Assembly: GCA_963665455.1 (NCBI GenBank)
Contig: OY762279.1
Span: forward strand, 372,001 to 436,000
Direction: 5' to 3'
DNA length: 64,000 bases
From: VXNE01 sp963665455
GTDB taxonomy: Bacteria > Pseudomonadota > Gammaproteobacteria > Pseudomonadales > Azotimanducaceae
Shown: piece by piece, positions 54,532-62,541 of the stretch
How positions within the stretch are numbered: the stretch's first letter is position 1
Layout: every line of letters begins with the position of its first letter
Translations under genes and position numbers: made by a program
The notes under the pieces: generated by a model
Databases searched by the model: none
What the model saw: only the letters and a program-made list of their open reading frames with translations
Told to the model about the DNA's origin: nothing

Positions 54532-55410
54532 ATGAGTGAAGCCACCGCCTACGAGATGCCGGAGCCCGTCTTCGAGACCCGCCAACCCTTCGACCTCTCG
54601 GACGAACTCCAAGCCCGCGTGGACGAGCTGGACCTCGGCGAAACCGTCGCCCACGTCAAGGACCACGGCTACGGCTACATCCACGACGCCGCACCAGCCG
54701 AGTTCGTCGAGCGGCTGCGCGAGACCATCGTGCGGATCGTCCGGGGCGGCGAGGGCGGGCAGGGCTTGGAGGGCCGGGGCGCGAACATGCTGCTCCCGAA
54801 GGACCCGATCTTCGAGGAGGTCGTCCTCAACCCGAAGCTCCTCACGATCGCGGAGATTCTCTGCGGCAAGGGCGCCATGCTTTCGCAGGTGGCGGCGAGC
54901 ATCAAGGAGCAGGCGACGGAGCCGGGCGACGGCAAGGGCGGCCTGCACGCGGACCAGAACTGGACCCCCGCGCCGTTCCCCGTGCACAACCAGTTGGTGA
55001 CGTTCTGCTGGGCCTGCGACGAGTTCAACGAAGCCGCGGGATCGACCCGCGTGGTGCCCGGCTCGCACCACGAGCGCCGCCACCCCAACGCCCAGGAGGT
55101 AGCTGAAGAGCCCGGTGTCGTCGCCACCGAATGCCCGGCCGGCTCCATCGTGTTCTGGGACGGGTCGACGTGGCACAGCGGCGGCGCGCCCCGGACCATC
55201 GACGGCGAACGCGTGGTGCTGCACGTCACCTTCGGCCGCATGGCGCTGCGCCCGGTCGAGAGCTACGACTTCTTGGACGAGGACTGGCTCGAGGGCAAGC
55301 CGTACGAGATGCGCGTGATGCTCGGCCGCGAGGACTTCCTCAATACCCCCGAGGGCGGCTTCGCGCACGGGGTGAAGCTGCCGCGGGCGATGAACTGGGC
55401 GAAGACGTAG
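54532..55410 (+). CDS. Phytanoyl-CoA dioxygenase (PhyH) family oxygenase, copy 2
   Basis: 292 residues from the ATG at 54532 (AGGAG upstream), the same length as copy 1 at 8414. It has the same HADQNW and TWHSGG metal ligands. Differences from copy 1 are conservative or scattered (for instance Q/K near residue 43 and two adjacent changes in EFNE-AA). The leader of about 75 bases is also shared. The gene lies 202 bases from the SRP RNA and is transcribed away from it. Substrate unknown. Confidence 0.9.
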   Translation: MSEATAYEMPEPVFETRQPFDLSDELQARVDELDLGETVAHVKDHGYGYIHDAAPAEFVERLRETIVRIVRGGEGGQGLEGRGANMLLPKDPIFEEVVLNPKLLTIAEILCGKGAMLSQVAASIKEQATEPGDGKGGLHADQNWTPAPFPVHNQLVTFCWACDEFNEAAGSTRVVPGSHHERRHPNAQEVAEEPGVVATECPAGSIVFWDGSTWHSGGAPRTIDGERVVLHVTFGRMALRPVESYDFLDEDWLEGKPYEMRVMLGREDFLNTPEGGFAHGVKLPRAMNWAKT

Positions 55411-55470
55411 GGGCGGGAGGGGCGGCACGGCGTCCACCATGGCAAGGAAGGTGTTGCCCGTCGGACCGGA

Positions 55471-55854
55471 CGAGACATTACCATACTCGCCCGCAAGCTC
55501 CACGGCCGGATGCTCGAGGTGGGGGACTTGATGTTGCGTGACCTGTACGACCTCGCCGCGGCGGCGGAGCTGGCCCCCGGGGAGCTGGACATCGCGCGGC
55601 GGTCGCTCACCGAGAACGAACGGTTGGCACTGTGCGACAACCTCGGGCAGCTCCCACCAGATTGGGTGACTTCGCCGCACACGGGGCGTCCCCTGCTGAA
55701 CGCGACGGCCCCCGCGGACTTGGCCAAAGACCCAGCCCTGTGCGTGGAGGCCGTGCGCGACATACTGGATTGCGACCGTGGTCGCCGCCCAGTGCCAAAA
55801 ACCCCAAGGGAGTCATCCCATTTCCCCGCAAATCCCGGGCCAAGCCCTTCATGA
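55471..55854 (+). pseudogene. 5'-truncated AbiEii-type nucleotidyltransferase
   Basis: From ILARKLHGRM onward it aligns with residues of the fused protein at 15259-16641 that follow the catalytic core (VIARKIQGRM). RDLYDLAAAAEL corresponds to RDMYDIAAASVL and SPHTGRPLLNA to HPSSGRPILNA. The GGGT/DxD catalytic half is missing: the similarity starts about 50 bases after the end of the duplicated phyH segment. The frame ends in ATGA overlapping the partner gene. Presumably inactive. Confidence 0.7.
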
Positions 55855-56465
55855 CAGTCGATCTCGCAGCCGTACGCAGGGCGTATCGGCAGGGACCGCC
55901 GCCGCCGGGCTTCCATGGCATCCCGACGCGGGAACAACGCATCGCGGAGAGTGAGCGGGCCCTGGTCCGTCGTTGCATGGAGGCCGGACGCGATCCCGAG
56001 AAGGAGGGGCTTGGCATCCACGGGCGTCTGATCGGCGGTCCCGGCAAGCCGGTCCGCGTGCACTACGGCTCGCGCCCGTTCGAGAACCACTGCCGGCCGG
56101 TGCTTGCCCCGGTGTCGTGGTTCCTGCACCCGGGAGGGCGTCGCACCAGCGGGCGGGGCGACCCCGGCCACTTGCGCCTGCGGCACGCCATCGCCTCGTA
56201 CATGGCCGGGACGCCGCGGGCCAGCCGCCCCTCGGGTGCGCAACTGCACGCGGCCTTCCTGAAGGAGTGCCTGGAGGGATTGGAGTGCTTCTGGCTGCAC
56301 TCGGTCCTGTCCGGTGCCAGTATTCGCGAGCTGCGCAACCTCCTGTACTTCGAGGGACTCCCGCTCTACACCATGGTGCGCGCCGTCCATCTCAGCGGCT
56401 CGGTCACCCACCGCCTGTGCGACTGGCTCAACCAGTTCGCGGCGGATCCCGGGGCGGCGGGTTAG
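55851..56465 (+). CDS. Partner protein of AbiEii-type nucleotidyltransferase (free-standing)
   Basis: 204 residues from the ATG at 55851, overlapping the truncated nucleotidyltransferase as ATGA. It aligns along its length with residues 259-460 of the fused protein at 15259: MTVDLAAVRRAYRQ against MALDLEAVRAAYDA, GIPTREQRIAESE against VPTREERVAESE, HGRLIGGPGKP against HGALIGGAGKP, and DWLNQFA against NWMNQFA. It is a helical protein without a known catalytic motif. Its partner is broken, so if it is an antitoxin or regulator it is an orphan here. Confidence 0.7.
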   Translation: MTVDLAAVRRAYRQGPPPPGFHGIPTREQRIAESERALVRRCMEAGRDPEKEGLGIHGRLIGGPGKPVRVHYGSRPFENHCRPVLAPVSWFLHPGGRRTSGRGDPGHLRLRHAIASYMAGTPRASRPSGAQLHAAFLKECLEGLECFWLHSVLSGASIRELRNLLYFEGLPLYTMVRAVHLSGSVTHRLCDWLNQFAADPGAAG

Positions 56466-56476
56466 GGAAGGTCTGA
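56463..56476. repeat. Solo 14-bp end of the MITE-like element
   Basis: TAGGGAAGGTCTGA is identical to the right end of the element at 14713-14866. Its TAG serves as the stop codon of the preceding gene. In both places the element end therefore supplies the stop codon of a 3' coding end. Confidence 0.4.
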
Positions 56477-56551
56477 CTCGTCGCGCCAATCACCTCGACG
56501 CGCCCCCGCTTCGCCGTCGCCGCCGTCCCGCCGGAGCGTAGAATCCGCTCC

Positions 56552-57022
56552 ATGACCGATACCCCCACCCAAGACATCGTCGTGCAGTGGGGCGACCCGT
56601 GGGAGCGCGAGCCCTGCGACCTGTTGCCGCCCGAGGCGTTCTACGGCCCGGAATGCCCGCGCCCCTCGGAGGAACTGCTGCGCCGCGGCGGGCTCGACGT
56701 CGACGTGCCAACCGGCCCGGAAAGCCGGGTGGTGGAACTGCGCCTCTTCTCCGAGTGTGCGGGATGGCCCGAGCCCGCGACGGCCCGGGAGCTGTACGAC
56801 GCCATGCGCGCAGAGCACCCGACGCCGAGACAGCTCCTCGTCATGCGGACGTGGCTGCGCGCGGCCTCCTTCAGCGAGCTGCTCGGGGGTTGGATCGAGT
56901 ACGCCTATACGTGGCGCGAGCTCGCCCGTGCCGCGCATCGGACGGGGCCGCACCGCAACGAACTCAAGCACTGGCTGAACGACTTCGCGCGCCCCGAATG
57001 CCGGCCACGACCCCTACGCTGA
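56552..57022 (+). CDS. Short partner protein of the downstream nucleotidyltransferase
   Basis: 156 residues from the ATG at 56552. Its C-terminal 70 residues share the pattern of the partner domains at 15259-16641 and 55851-56465: helix with LxxASFSELLGG, RAAHRTGPHRNELKHWLNDFA against RAVHLSGSVTHRLCDWLNQFA. The N-terminus is acidic and different. It precedes and overlaps the nucleotidyltransferase gene by 25 bases, the reverse of the order at 55.5 kb. It is likely the antitoxin or specificity subunit; this is inference. Confidence 0.65.
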   Translation: MTDTPTQDIVVQWGDPWEREPCDLLPPEAFYGPECPRPSEELLRRGGLDVDVPTGPESRVVELRLFSECAGWPEPATARELYDAMRAEHPTPRQLLVMRTWLRAASFSELLGGWIEYAYTWRELARAAHRTGPHRNELKHWLNDFARPECRPRPLR

Positions 57023-57915
57023 CGCTGCCCGAGCCGGCGGGTGGCCTGTACCGGGTCGTGCGCGAGAGCTTGGACAGGTTTCTGCCGACCGTCATCGACG
57101 AGGACCGGGGCTGGTGGCTGGGCGGGGGCACCGTGCTGGCCGCGCAGTGGCGGCATCGGCTCAGCACGGACCTCGACGTCTTCCTGCCCGGCAGCGCAAG
57201 CCTCACGCCCTTCGACCCGCGCTGGTCGCCGGACTTCCGCGACGCCATGCTGCGGTTGGGCGCGACCCGCCTGGAGGCGCAGCCGCGCTCGATCAAGGCT
57301 TGGTTTCCCGGCGGGCGGCTGGAGGTCACGGCATTGGACCCGGTGCCGCCGCTTCCGCCCCGGAACGTGCGGATCGACGGGCGCGAGGCGCTCGTTCTGG
57401 CCAATGGGTCGATCCTGTGCGGCAAGCTGCATGGCCGGGGCCGCCGGTTGCCGGAGCGGGACGTGTTCGACTTGTGCGTCGCCGCGGAGGAGGATCCGGA
57501 GGCGCTGTGCTGCGCCGTCAACCACATCGGTCCCGACGCGCGGCGGGAGATGGTGCATGTGTTGACGATGGACGAGGACGCCTTCCGTCGCTCCGCCCCG
57601 TCGGTGATTCTCGATCCGGCGCCGCGATTCGCGCATCTGCTGAAGGAAGCGCCGGCGCGTGCTGCCGCGGCCATCCTCGATGCGAGCTACGAGAGTACGG
57701 ACATCGAGTTCGGTCCCGGGCACACCGTCACGGTGCGGGCAACAACCGCCGACGGCCGCGTGCTCTCCCAACAGGGCGATTCCGGGGAGGCCCTGGCCGA
57801 GGGCATGGTCCGCTTGGGGCTACTGGAGAGGATGCTGGCCCGGCATGGAACAGTGCGTGCGTTCGTCGAGCACGTGAACACCCGATTGGACTCCGGCGCC
57901 AGGCCGAACCGGTGA
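56998..57915 (+). CDS. AbiEii-type nucleotidyltransferase, intact
   Basis: 305 residues from the ATG at 56998. The catalytic motif LGGGTVLAAQWRHRLSTDLD (G42-G44, D58/D60) is followed by KLHGRGRRLPERDVFDLCVA, the second conserved block of AbiEii/AbiGii toxins. In related systems the enzyme adds nucleotides to tRNA and halts growth during phage attack. It is translationally overlapped by its short partner gene. This is the only complete two-gene version of the system in the window. Confidence 0.75.
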   Translation: MPATTPTLTLPEPAGGLYRVVRESLDRFLPTVIDEDRGWWLGGGTVLAAQWRHRLSTDLDVFLPGSASLTPFDPRWSPDFRDAMLRLGATRLEAQPRSIKAWFPGGRLEVTALDPVPPLPPRNVRIDGREALVLANGSILCGKLHGRGRRLPERDVFDLCVAAEEDPEALCCAVNHIGPDARREMVHVLTMDEDAFRRSAPSVILDPAPRFAHLLKEAPARAAAAILDASYESTDIEFGPGHTVTVRATTADGRVLSQQGDSGEALAEGMVRLGLLERMLARHGTVRAFVEHVNTRLDSGARPNR

Positions 57916-57991
57916 AAGGCCCTTGACGGTCGTGTGTGGCGCTGACGCGTTAGCTGCTACCTTACTCTAGGCCCGGAACGCCGCTACCCCC

Positions 57992-60085
57992 ATGCGCCCA
58001 ACCCCCGAAATCCTCCACAGCACCTGTCCCCACGACTGCCCGTCCACCTGCGCCCTCGCCGTGGAGCGGCTGGACGCGCACACCATCGGCCGCGTCCGGG
58101 GCGCGCGCGACAACACCTACACGGCGGGGGTCATCTGTAGCAAGGTCGCGCGGTACGCGGAACGCATCCATCACCCGGACCGCCTGACCACGCCCCTGCG
58201 CCGGGTGGGCGAGAAGAGCCACCGCGAGAGCTTCGAGCCGGTCTCCTGGGACGACGCGCTGGACATCACGGCGGAGGCCCTCCTCAGGGCGGAACAACGC
58301 CACGGCCCCGAAACCGTCTGGCCCTACTACTACGCCGGCACCATGGGCCTCCTCATGCGCGACGGCATCAACCGCCTGCGCCACGCGAAGCGCTATTCGC
58401 GCCAGCACAACACCATCTGCGTCACCCTCGCCTGGAGCGGATTCATCGCGGGCACCGGCAAGCTGGCGGGGGCGGATCCGCGCGAAATGGCGAAGTCCGA
58501 CCTCGTCGTCATCTGGGGCACGAACGCGGCGGCGACGCAGATCAACGTGATGACCCATGCGTTGGCGGCACGGCGGCAGCGCGGCGCGAAGATCGTCGTC
58601 ATCGACACGTACCGGAACGCCACGGCGAAGCAGGCGGACCTCTTCGTCTGCGTACGGCCCGGCACCGATGGCGCGCTCGCCTGCGCCGTGATGCACGTGC
58701 TCTTCCGCGACGGCCGCGCGAACCGGGACTACCTCACGCGGTACACGGACTGCCCCGAGGAACTCGAAGCGCACCTGGCGAACCGCTCCCCGGCCTGGGC
58801 GGAGGCCATCACCGGCGTCCCGGCGGAGACCATCGAGACCCTCGCCCGCATGATCGGCACCACCCCGCGCACGTACCTGCGCCTCGGCTACGGCTTCACG
58901 CGCCAGCGCAACGGTGCCGTGAACATGCACGCGGCGCTCTCCATCGCGGCGGTGACGGGCGCGTGGCTGCACGAGGGCGGCGGCGCGTTCCACAACAACG
59001 GCGCCATCTACCACTGGGACATGTCGATGATCGAGGGGCTGGACGTGCGCGACCACGGCACGCGCATCCTGGACCAATCCCGCATCGGCCCGATCCTCGA
59101 CGGCGACCCCCACGACTTGGGCGACGGCCCGCCCGTGACGGCGCTCTTCGTGCAGAACACGAACCCCATGTCCGTCGCGCCGGACCTCGAGCGCGTCCAC
59201 CGGGGCTTCGCCCGGGAGGACCTATTCGCGTGTGTCCACGAACAGTTCCTGACGGAGACGGCGCTAATGGCGGACGTGGTGCTGCCCGCGACGATGTTCC
59301 TGGAGCACGACGACTTCTACCAGGGTGGCGGCCACCAGCACATCCTCCTCGGGCCGAAGATCGTCGAGCCGCCCGGGGAGTGCCGCTCGAACCACGAGGT
59401 GGTGTGCGCGCTGGCGCGGCGACTCGGGGCCGAGCACCCCGGCTTCGAGATGACGGCCCGGGAGATCATCGACCATACCCTGCGCGCGTCCGGCTGGGAC
59501 GGCCTCGACCGCCTGGAGGCGGAACGCTGGTTCGACGTGCAGCCGCCCTTCGACGAGGCGCACTATCTCAAGGGCTTCGCGTTCCCCGACGGCAAGTTCC
59601 GCTTCGCCCCGAACTGGAAATCTCATGCACCGAGGGGCTTCGTGGAGGAAGCCGTCTTCGACACCATCCCGCGCCTGCCGGACCACTGGGACGTCATCGA
59701 GGAGGCGAACACCGCGATGCCGTTCCGCCTCGTCACCGCCCCAGCCCGCCACTACCTCAACTCGAGCTTCAACGAGACGCCGACGTCGATCCGCCGCCAG
59801 CGCCGTCCGCGCATGATGATGCACCCGGACGATCTCGCCGGCCTCGGCGTGGCCGACGGCGACCGCGTGCGCGTCGGCAACGCCCGGGGCAGCCTCGTCC
59901 TCCATGCCGAATCCTTCGACGGCGTGCAACGGGGGGTCGTGATCATCGAGAGCATCTGGCCGAACGACGCCTTCGAGGGCGGCAAGGGCGTCAACGTCCT
60001 CACCGGTGCCGACGCGGTGGCCCCGATGGGGGGTGCCGCGTTCCACGACAATCGGGTGTGGATTCGAAAACGAAATCCCCTATGA
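57992..60085 (+). CDS. Molybdopterin-dependent oxidoreductase (DMSO reductase superfamily), cytoplasmic type
   Basis: 697 residues from the ATG at 57992. The N-terminal [4Fe-4S] ligands are C12, C16, C20 and C49 (CPHDCPSTC ... GVICSK). The molybdopterin-binding regions continue with SDLVVIWGTNAA, VIDTYRNATAKQADL, QNTNPMSV and a C-terminal barrel (HPDDLAGLGVADGDRVRV). No Tat signal is seen, so it is probably cytoplasmic. Relatives include formate dehydrogenase- and BisC-like enzymes; the substrate cannot be told. The selenoprotein gene follows after 46 bases and may share its transcript. Confidence 0.9.
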   Translation: MRPTPEILHSTCPHDCPSTCALAVERLDAHTIGRVRGARDNTYTAGVICSKVARYAERIHHPDRLTTPLRRVGEKSHRESFEPVSWDDALDITAEALLRAEQRHGPETVWPYYYAGTMGLLMRDGINRLRHAKRYSRQHNTICVTLAWSGFIAGTGKLAGADPREMAKSDLVVIWGTNAAATQINVMTHALAARRQRGAKIVVIDTYRNATAKQADLFVCVRPGTDGALACAVMHVLFRDGRANRDYLTRYTDCPEELEAHLANRSPAWAEAITGVPAETIETLARMIGTTPRTYLRLGYGFTRQRNGAVNMHAALSIAAVTGAWLHEGGGAFHNNGAIYHWDMSMIEGLDVRDHGTRILDQSRIGPILDGDPHDLGDGPPVTALFVQNTNPMSVAPDLERVHRGFAREDLFACVHEQFLTETALMADVVLPATMFLEHDDFYQGGGHQHILLGPKIVEPPGECRSNHEVVCALARRLGAEHPGFEMTAREIIDHTLRASGWDGLDRLEAERWFDVQPPFDEAHYLKGFAFPDGKFRFAPNWKSHAPRGFVEEAVFDTIPRLPDHWDVIEEANTAMPFRLVTAPARHYLNSSFNETPTSIRRQRRPRMMMHPDDLAGLGVADGDRVRVGNARGSLVLHAESFDGVQRGVVIIESIWPNDAFEGGKGVNVLTGADAVAPMGGAAFHDNRVWIRKRNPL

Positions 60086-60131
60086 TGACTCCCGACAACG
60101 CAATGACCCATTCGGGAAAGGAGCAGTGCGG

Positions 60132-60686
60132 ATGATCGCGAAGAGACTCGGGTTGGCCTGCGTGGCGCTGGCCTTCACGGGCGCCGCGTGGGCGGATGGC
60201 TACGCGGAGTCCTGGGGACCCGCCGTCGGCGCGGTCGCGCCGGCCATCGCGGCGGAGGACCAGGACGGCGTGGTCCGCGACCTCGGCTATCTGGCCGGGG
60301 AGCGGGGCCTGCTGCTGGTGCTCAGCCGCTCCGCGGACTGGTGACCCTTCTGCAAGGCCCAGTTGGTCCAACTGGAAGAGTGGCGGAACCGATTCGAGGA
60401 GGCCGGGGTGAAGATCGCGGCCATGACCTATGACAGCCTGGAAATCCTGAAGGGCTTCCACGAGCGCCAAACGCTCGGCTTCCCGCTATTGCGGGACGTG
60501 GACGGGCAGCACGTGAACGCGTTCGGCGTGCCGGACGAGAACCTGGGCCACGGCATTCCCCTGCCGGGCATCCTCTGGCTGGCGCCGGACGGGCGGATCA
60601 ACGCCAAGTTCGCGGTGCCGGGCTACCGCACGCGCCCGCCGTTGGACGAGGTGCTGGCGGCCGTTGGGACATCGCCGGAGGCCTGA
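60132..60686 (+). CDS. Peroxiredoxin-like selenoprotein with UGA-encoded selenocysteine at the active site
   Basis: 184 residues reading UGA (60342-60344) as selenocysteine 71. The ATG at 60132 has AAAGGAG upstream and begins a signal peptide (LACVALAFTGAAWADG). The frame is continuous before and after the UGA. The UGA sits exactly at the first Cys of the thioredoxin-fold motif: RSADW-U-PFCKAQLVQLE, so UxxC replaces CxxC. The downstream half (FPLLRDVDGQHVNAFGV ... PGILWLAPDGRINAKF) is typical of AhpC/TSA peroxiredoxins. A hairpin with a GGUCC loop follows at the expected distance. It probably reduces peroxides in the periplasm. A simple nonsense mutation is the alternative. Confidence 0.8.
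60342..60375 (+). promoter_or_regulatory. Bacterial SECIS-like element
   Basis: UGA at 60342-60344, then 14 bases, then stem CCAGUU (60359-60364), loop GGUCC and stem AACUGG (60370-60375). The bulge-less stem and the GGUC in the apical loop resemble the SelB-binding element of fdhF, at nearly the same distance from the UGA. Confidence 0.65.
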
Positions 60687-60716
60687 CGGCCCGGCGGTGG
60701 ACGCCTGATGGACTTG

Positions 60717-60767
60717 CATGGAACTAACGGCGACGGGAGCGTAGCGACTGAAGCCGTTTGTTCCATG
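60717..60767. repeat. Imperfect 15-bp inverted repeat
   Basis: CATGGAACTAACGGC at 60717-60731 and its near-complement at 60753-60767, with one mismatch and a 21-base loop. It lies between the selenoprotein and the membrane protein gene and may end transcription or be a REP-like element. No T-run follows. Confidence 0.45.
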
Positions 60768-60848
60768 GGCGGTCGGCGTGGCTGGGCCGGAGGCGGAGCC
60801 GGTACCGAGCGTCAGCGAGGCATCGGACCGGCTATGGGGCGTTCCTAA

Positions 60849-61358
60849 GTGGAGGAGCTTCGCCCCGTATTGGGCATCGTGCTCCCGGTGTCCTTCGTCG
60901 TCTTTTTCACGACGCTCATCGCGGTCGGCATATACGGGGCCACCCGCCGCGAGGGCCGGGGCGACGTGCTGCGCGCGCCAGCCGTGCAGCTGACGCTCAT
61001 CGTCCTCGTGGGGTTGGCGAGCGTCCTGCCGACGGAGATCGTGAGCATCATGTGGCTCACCTCCCTCCAACGCAGCTTCGAAATCACCGCCAACCTGTTC
61101 GTGCTGGTGCCGCTGCCCATCGTCGCGGTGATGGTGGCGCTCCAGGCCGTCGTGCTGTCGCACCTCTACCGGCCGCGGCCGTTGCTCCACGGAGCGGTCT
61201 ATCTGGTGGTGTTCGCGGGGGCGTATTCCGCGTGGCTGACCCGGCTGTTCAACCCGCCCGAGGACGTTGCGCGCTACGCGCTGATCATCCTCGTCATGGG
61301 GGGTATCGTGATGACTCTCGTCGCGCGGTTCGTGTGGCGCCGCCGGGCGAGCGCTTAA
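60849..61358 (+). CDS. Multi-pass inner-membrane protein of unknown function
   Basis: 169 residues from a GTG at 60849. Four to five hydrophobic segments: about residues 8-30, 46-66, 80-101, 112-131 and 142-163, ending with a basic tail (RRRASA). There are no conserved polar motifs I can name. It overlaps the 3' end of pspF on the other strand by four bases. Confidence 0.65.
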   Translation: MEELRPVLGIVLPVSFVVFFTTLIAVGIYGATRREGRGDVLRAPAVQLTLIVLVGLASVLPTEIVSIMWLTSLQRSFEITANLFVLVPLPIVAVMVALQAVVLSHLYRPRPLLHGAVYLVVFAGAYSAWLTRLFNPPEDVARYALIILVMGGIVMTLVARFVWRRRASA

Positions 61359-62359
61359 TCCTCCGTACCGACTAGGTCGTACTTCCGCAGATAACCCCGG
61401 AACTGGTGGTACGTCAGCCCGACCAACTCCGCCGCCTTGCGCTGGTTGTAGCGGGCGTCGGCCAGGGCGGCGTTGCAGAGGTCGATCTCGAACTGCCGGA
61501 CGGTCTGCTTCAGGTCGAGGGGTAGGGCAGGCGAACCGGACGCGCGCTCCGCCCCGTCGGCGCCGTCCGCCTCCCGCGCCGGCCGAAACGGCGAATCGAA
61601 GGGGTCGATGATGATCTCGTGGACGGGCAGGTCCTCCGGCGTCCGGTACACGGCCCGCTCGACCACGTTCTTCAGCTCGCGCACGTTGCCGGGCCAGTCG
61701 TGGGTCTGGAGTTGTTCGAGCGCGGCGGGAGCGAAGCCGGGGAAGTAGTCGCGCCCGAGTTCCGTCGCCATGTCGATGGCGAAGTAATCCGCCAGCAACG
61801 GAATGTCCTCGGGGCGCGCACGCAGGGGCGGCAGGGTGATGACGTCGAAGGCGAGGCGGTCGAGTAGGTCACGGCGGAACTTCCCGGCCCCGGCGAGGCG
61901 TGGCAGGTCCTCGTTGGTCGCCGCGATCAGCCGCACGTCCGCCCGCAGGGTCTTGCTGCCGCCGAGCCGCTCGAACTCGCCGTACTCGATCACCCGCAGG
62001 ATCTTCTCCTGCACGAGCACGGAGGTGGTGGCGAGTTCGTCCAGGAACAGGGTGCCGCCGTCGGCGCGCTCGAAGCGGCCCTGGTGGGCGCGGGAGGCCC
62101 CGGTGAACGCGCCCGCGTCGTGGCCGAAGAGTTCGCTCTCGAGCAGCGAGTCCGAAATCGCGGCGCAGTTCATCTTGAGGAACGTGGCGTCCCAGCGGGT
62201 CGAGAGGTAGTGCAGCCGCGCCGCGATGAGTTCCTTGCCGGTCCCGCGTTCGCCGACCACCAACACGGGCTTCTCCAGCGGTGCGACGGCGGAGACCTCG
62301 TCCAGGGCGGAGAGGAATGCGGGGGCTTCCCCCACCAGCCGGTCTTTCTCGCGAATCAT
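61355..62359 (-). CDS. pspF: PspF, sigma-54 enhancer-binding activator of the phage-shock operon
   Basis: 334 residues from the ATG at 62359. It starts directly with the AAA+ domain, without a receiver or sensor domain, as PspF does. Walker A is GERGTGKE, the sigma-54 contact loop GAFTGA is intact, Walker B is GGTLFLDEL, and the C-terminal Fis-type HTH reads NQRKAAELVGLTYHQFRGYL. In E. coli PspA holds PspF inactive until the membrane is stressed. It is divergent from pspA, with a 182-base intergenic region carrying a sigma-54-like promoter. Confidence 0.92.
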   Translation of the reverse strand: MIREKDRLVGEAPAFLSALDEVSAVAPLEKPVLVVGERGTGKELIAARLHYLSTRWDATFLKMNCAAISDSLLESELFGHDAGAFTGASRAHQGRFERADGGTLFLDELATTSVLVQEKILRVIEYGEFERLGGSKTLRADVRLIAATNEDLPRLAGAGKFRRDLLDRLAFDVITLPPLRARPEDIPLLADYFAIDMATELGRDYFPGFAPAALEQLQTHDWPGNVRELKNVVERAVYRTPEDLPVHEIIIDPFDSPFRPAREADGADGAERASGSPALPLDLKQTVRQFEIDLCNAALADARYNQRKAAELVGLTYHQFRGYLRKYDLVGTED

Positions 62360-62469
62360 GGTTCCATAATAGCCAATCGTTGGCGAAATTCACCATGCAA
62401 TGCGGCAAGGAGGAGGCGGCGGATTCGACAAAGGCCTTTCAAAACAACAGCTTATGCAATATGGGGAAG

Positions 62470-62485
62470 TTGGCACGGAATGTGA
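62470..62485 (+). promoter_or_regulatory. Sigma-54-type promoter of pspABC (near consensus)
   Basis: TTGGCACGGAATGTGA: the -24 GG is at 62472-62473, and ten bases later GA stands where consensus has GC. It lies about 60 bases before pspA and downstream of divergent pspF, where a PspF-dependent promoter is expected. Confidence 0.5.
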
Positions 62486-62541
62486 AACCACTAAGGGCAA
62501 ACGGATGGACGATCCGATTTGAGACACCCAAGGAGGCAACC

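Larger units (their letters stand above)
54122..55425. repeat. Right (parent-like) copy of the tRNA-Ser / SRP RNA / phyH segment
   Basis: Matches 6860-7130 and 8339-9305 with the two blocks contiguous here. Both RNAs are intact in this copy. Beyond phyH the similarity ends near 55425, just before a 5'-truncated nucleotidyltransferase gene. Confidence 0.8.

Noticed and set aside
60342..60344. UGA as a nonsense mutation splitting a peroxiredoxin pseudogene
   Set aside because: It falls exactly on the catalytic Cys codon, the rest of the frame is intact, and a SECIS-like hairpin follows. Kept only as the alternative reading.
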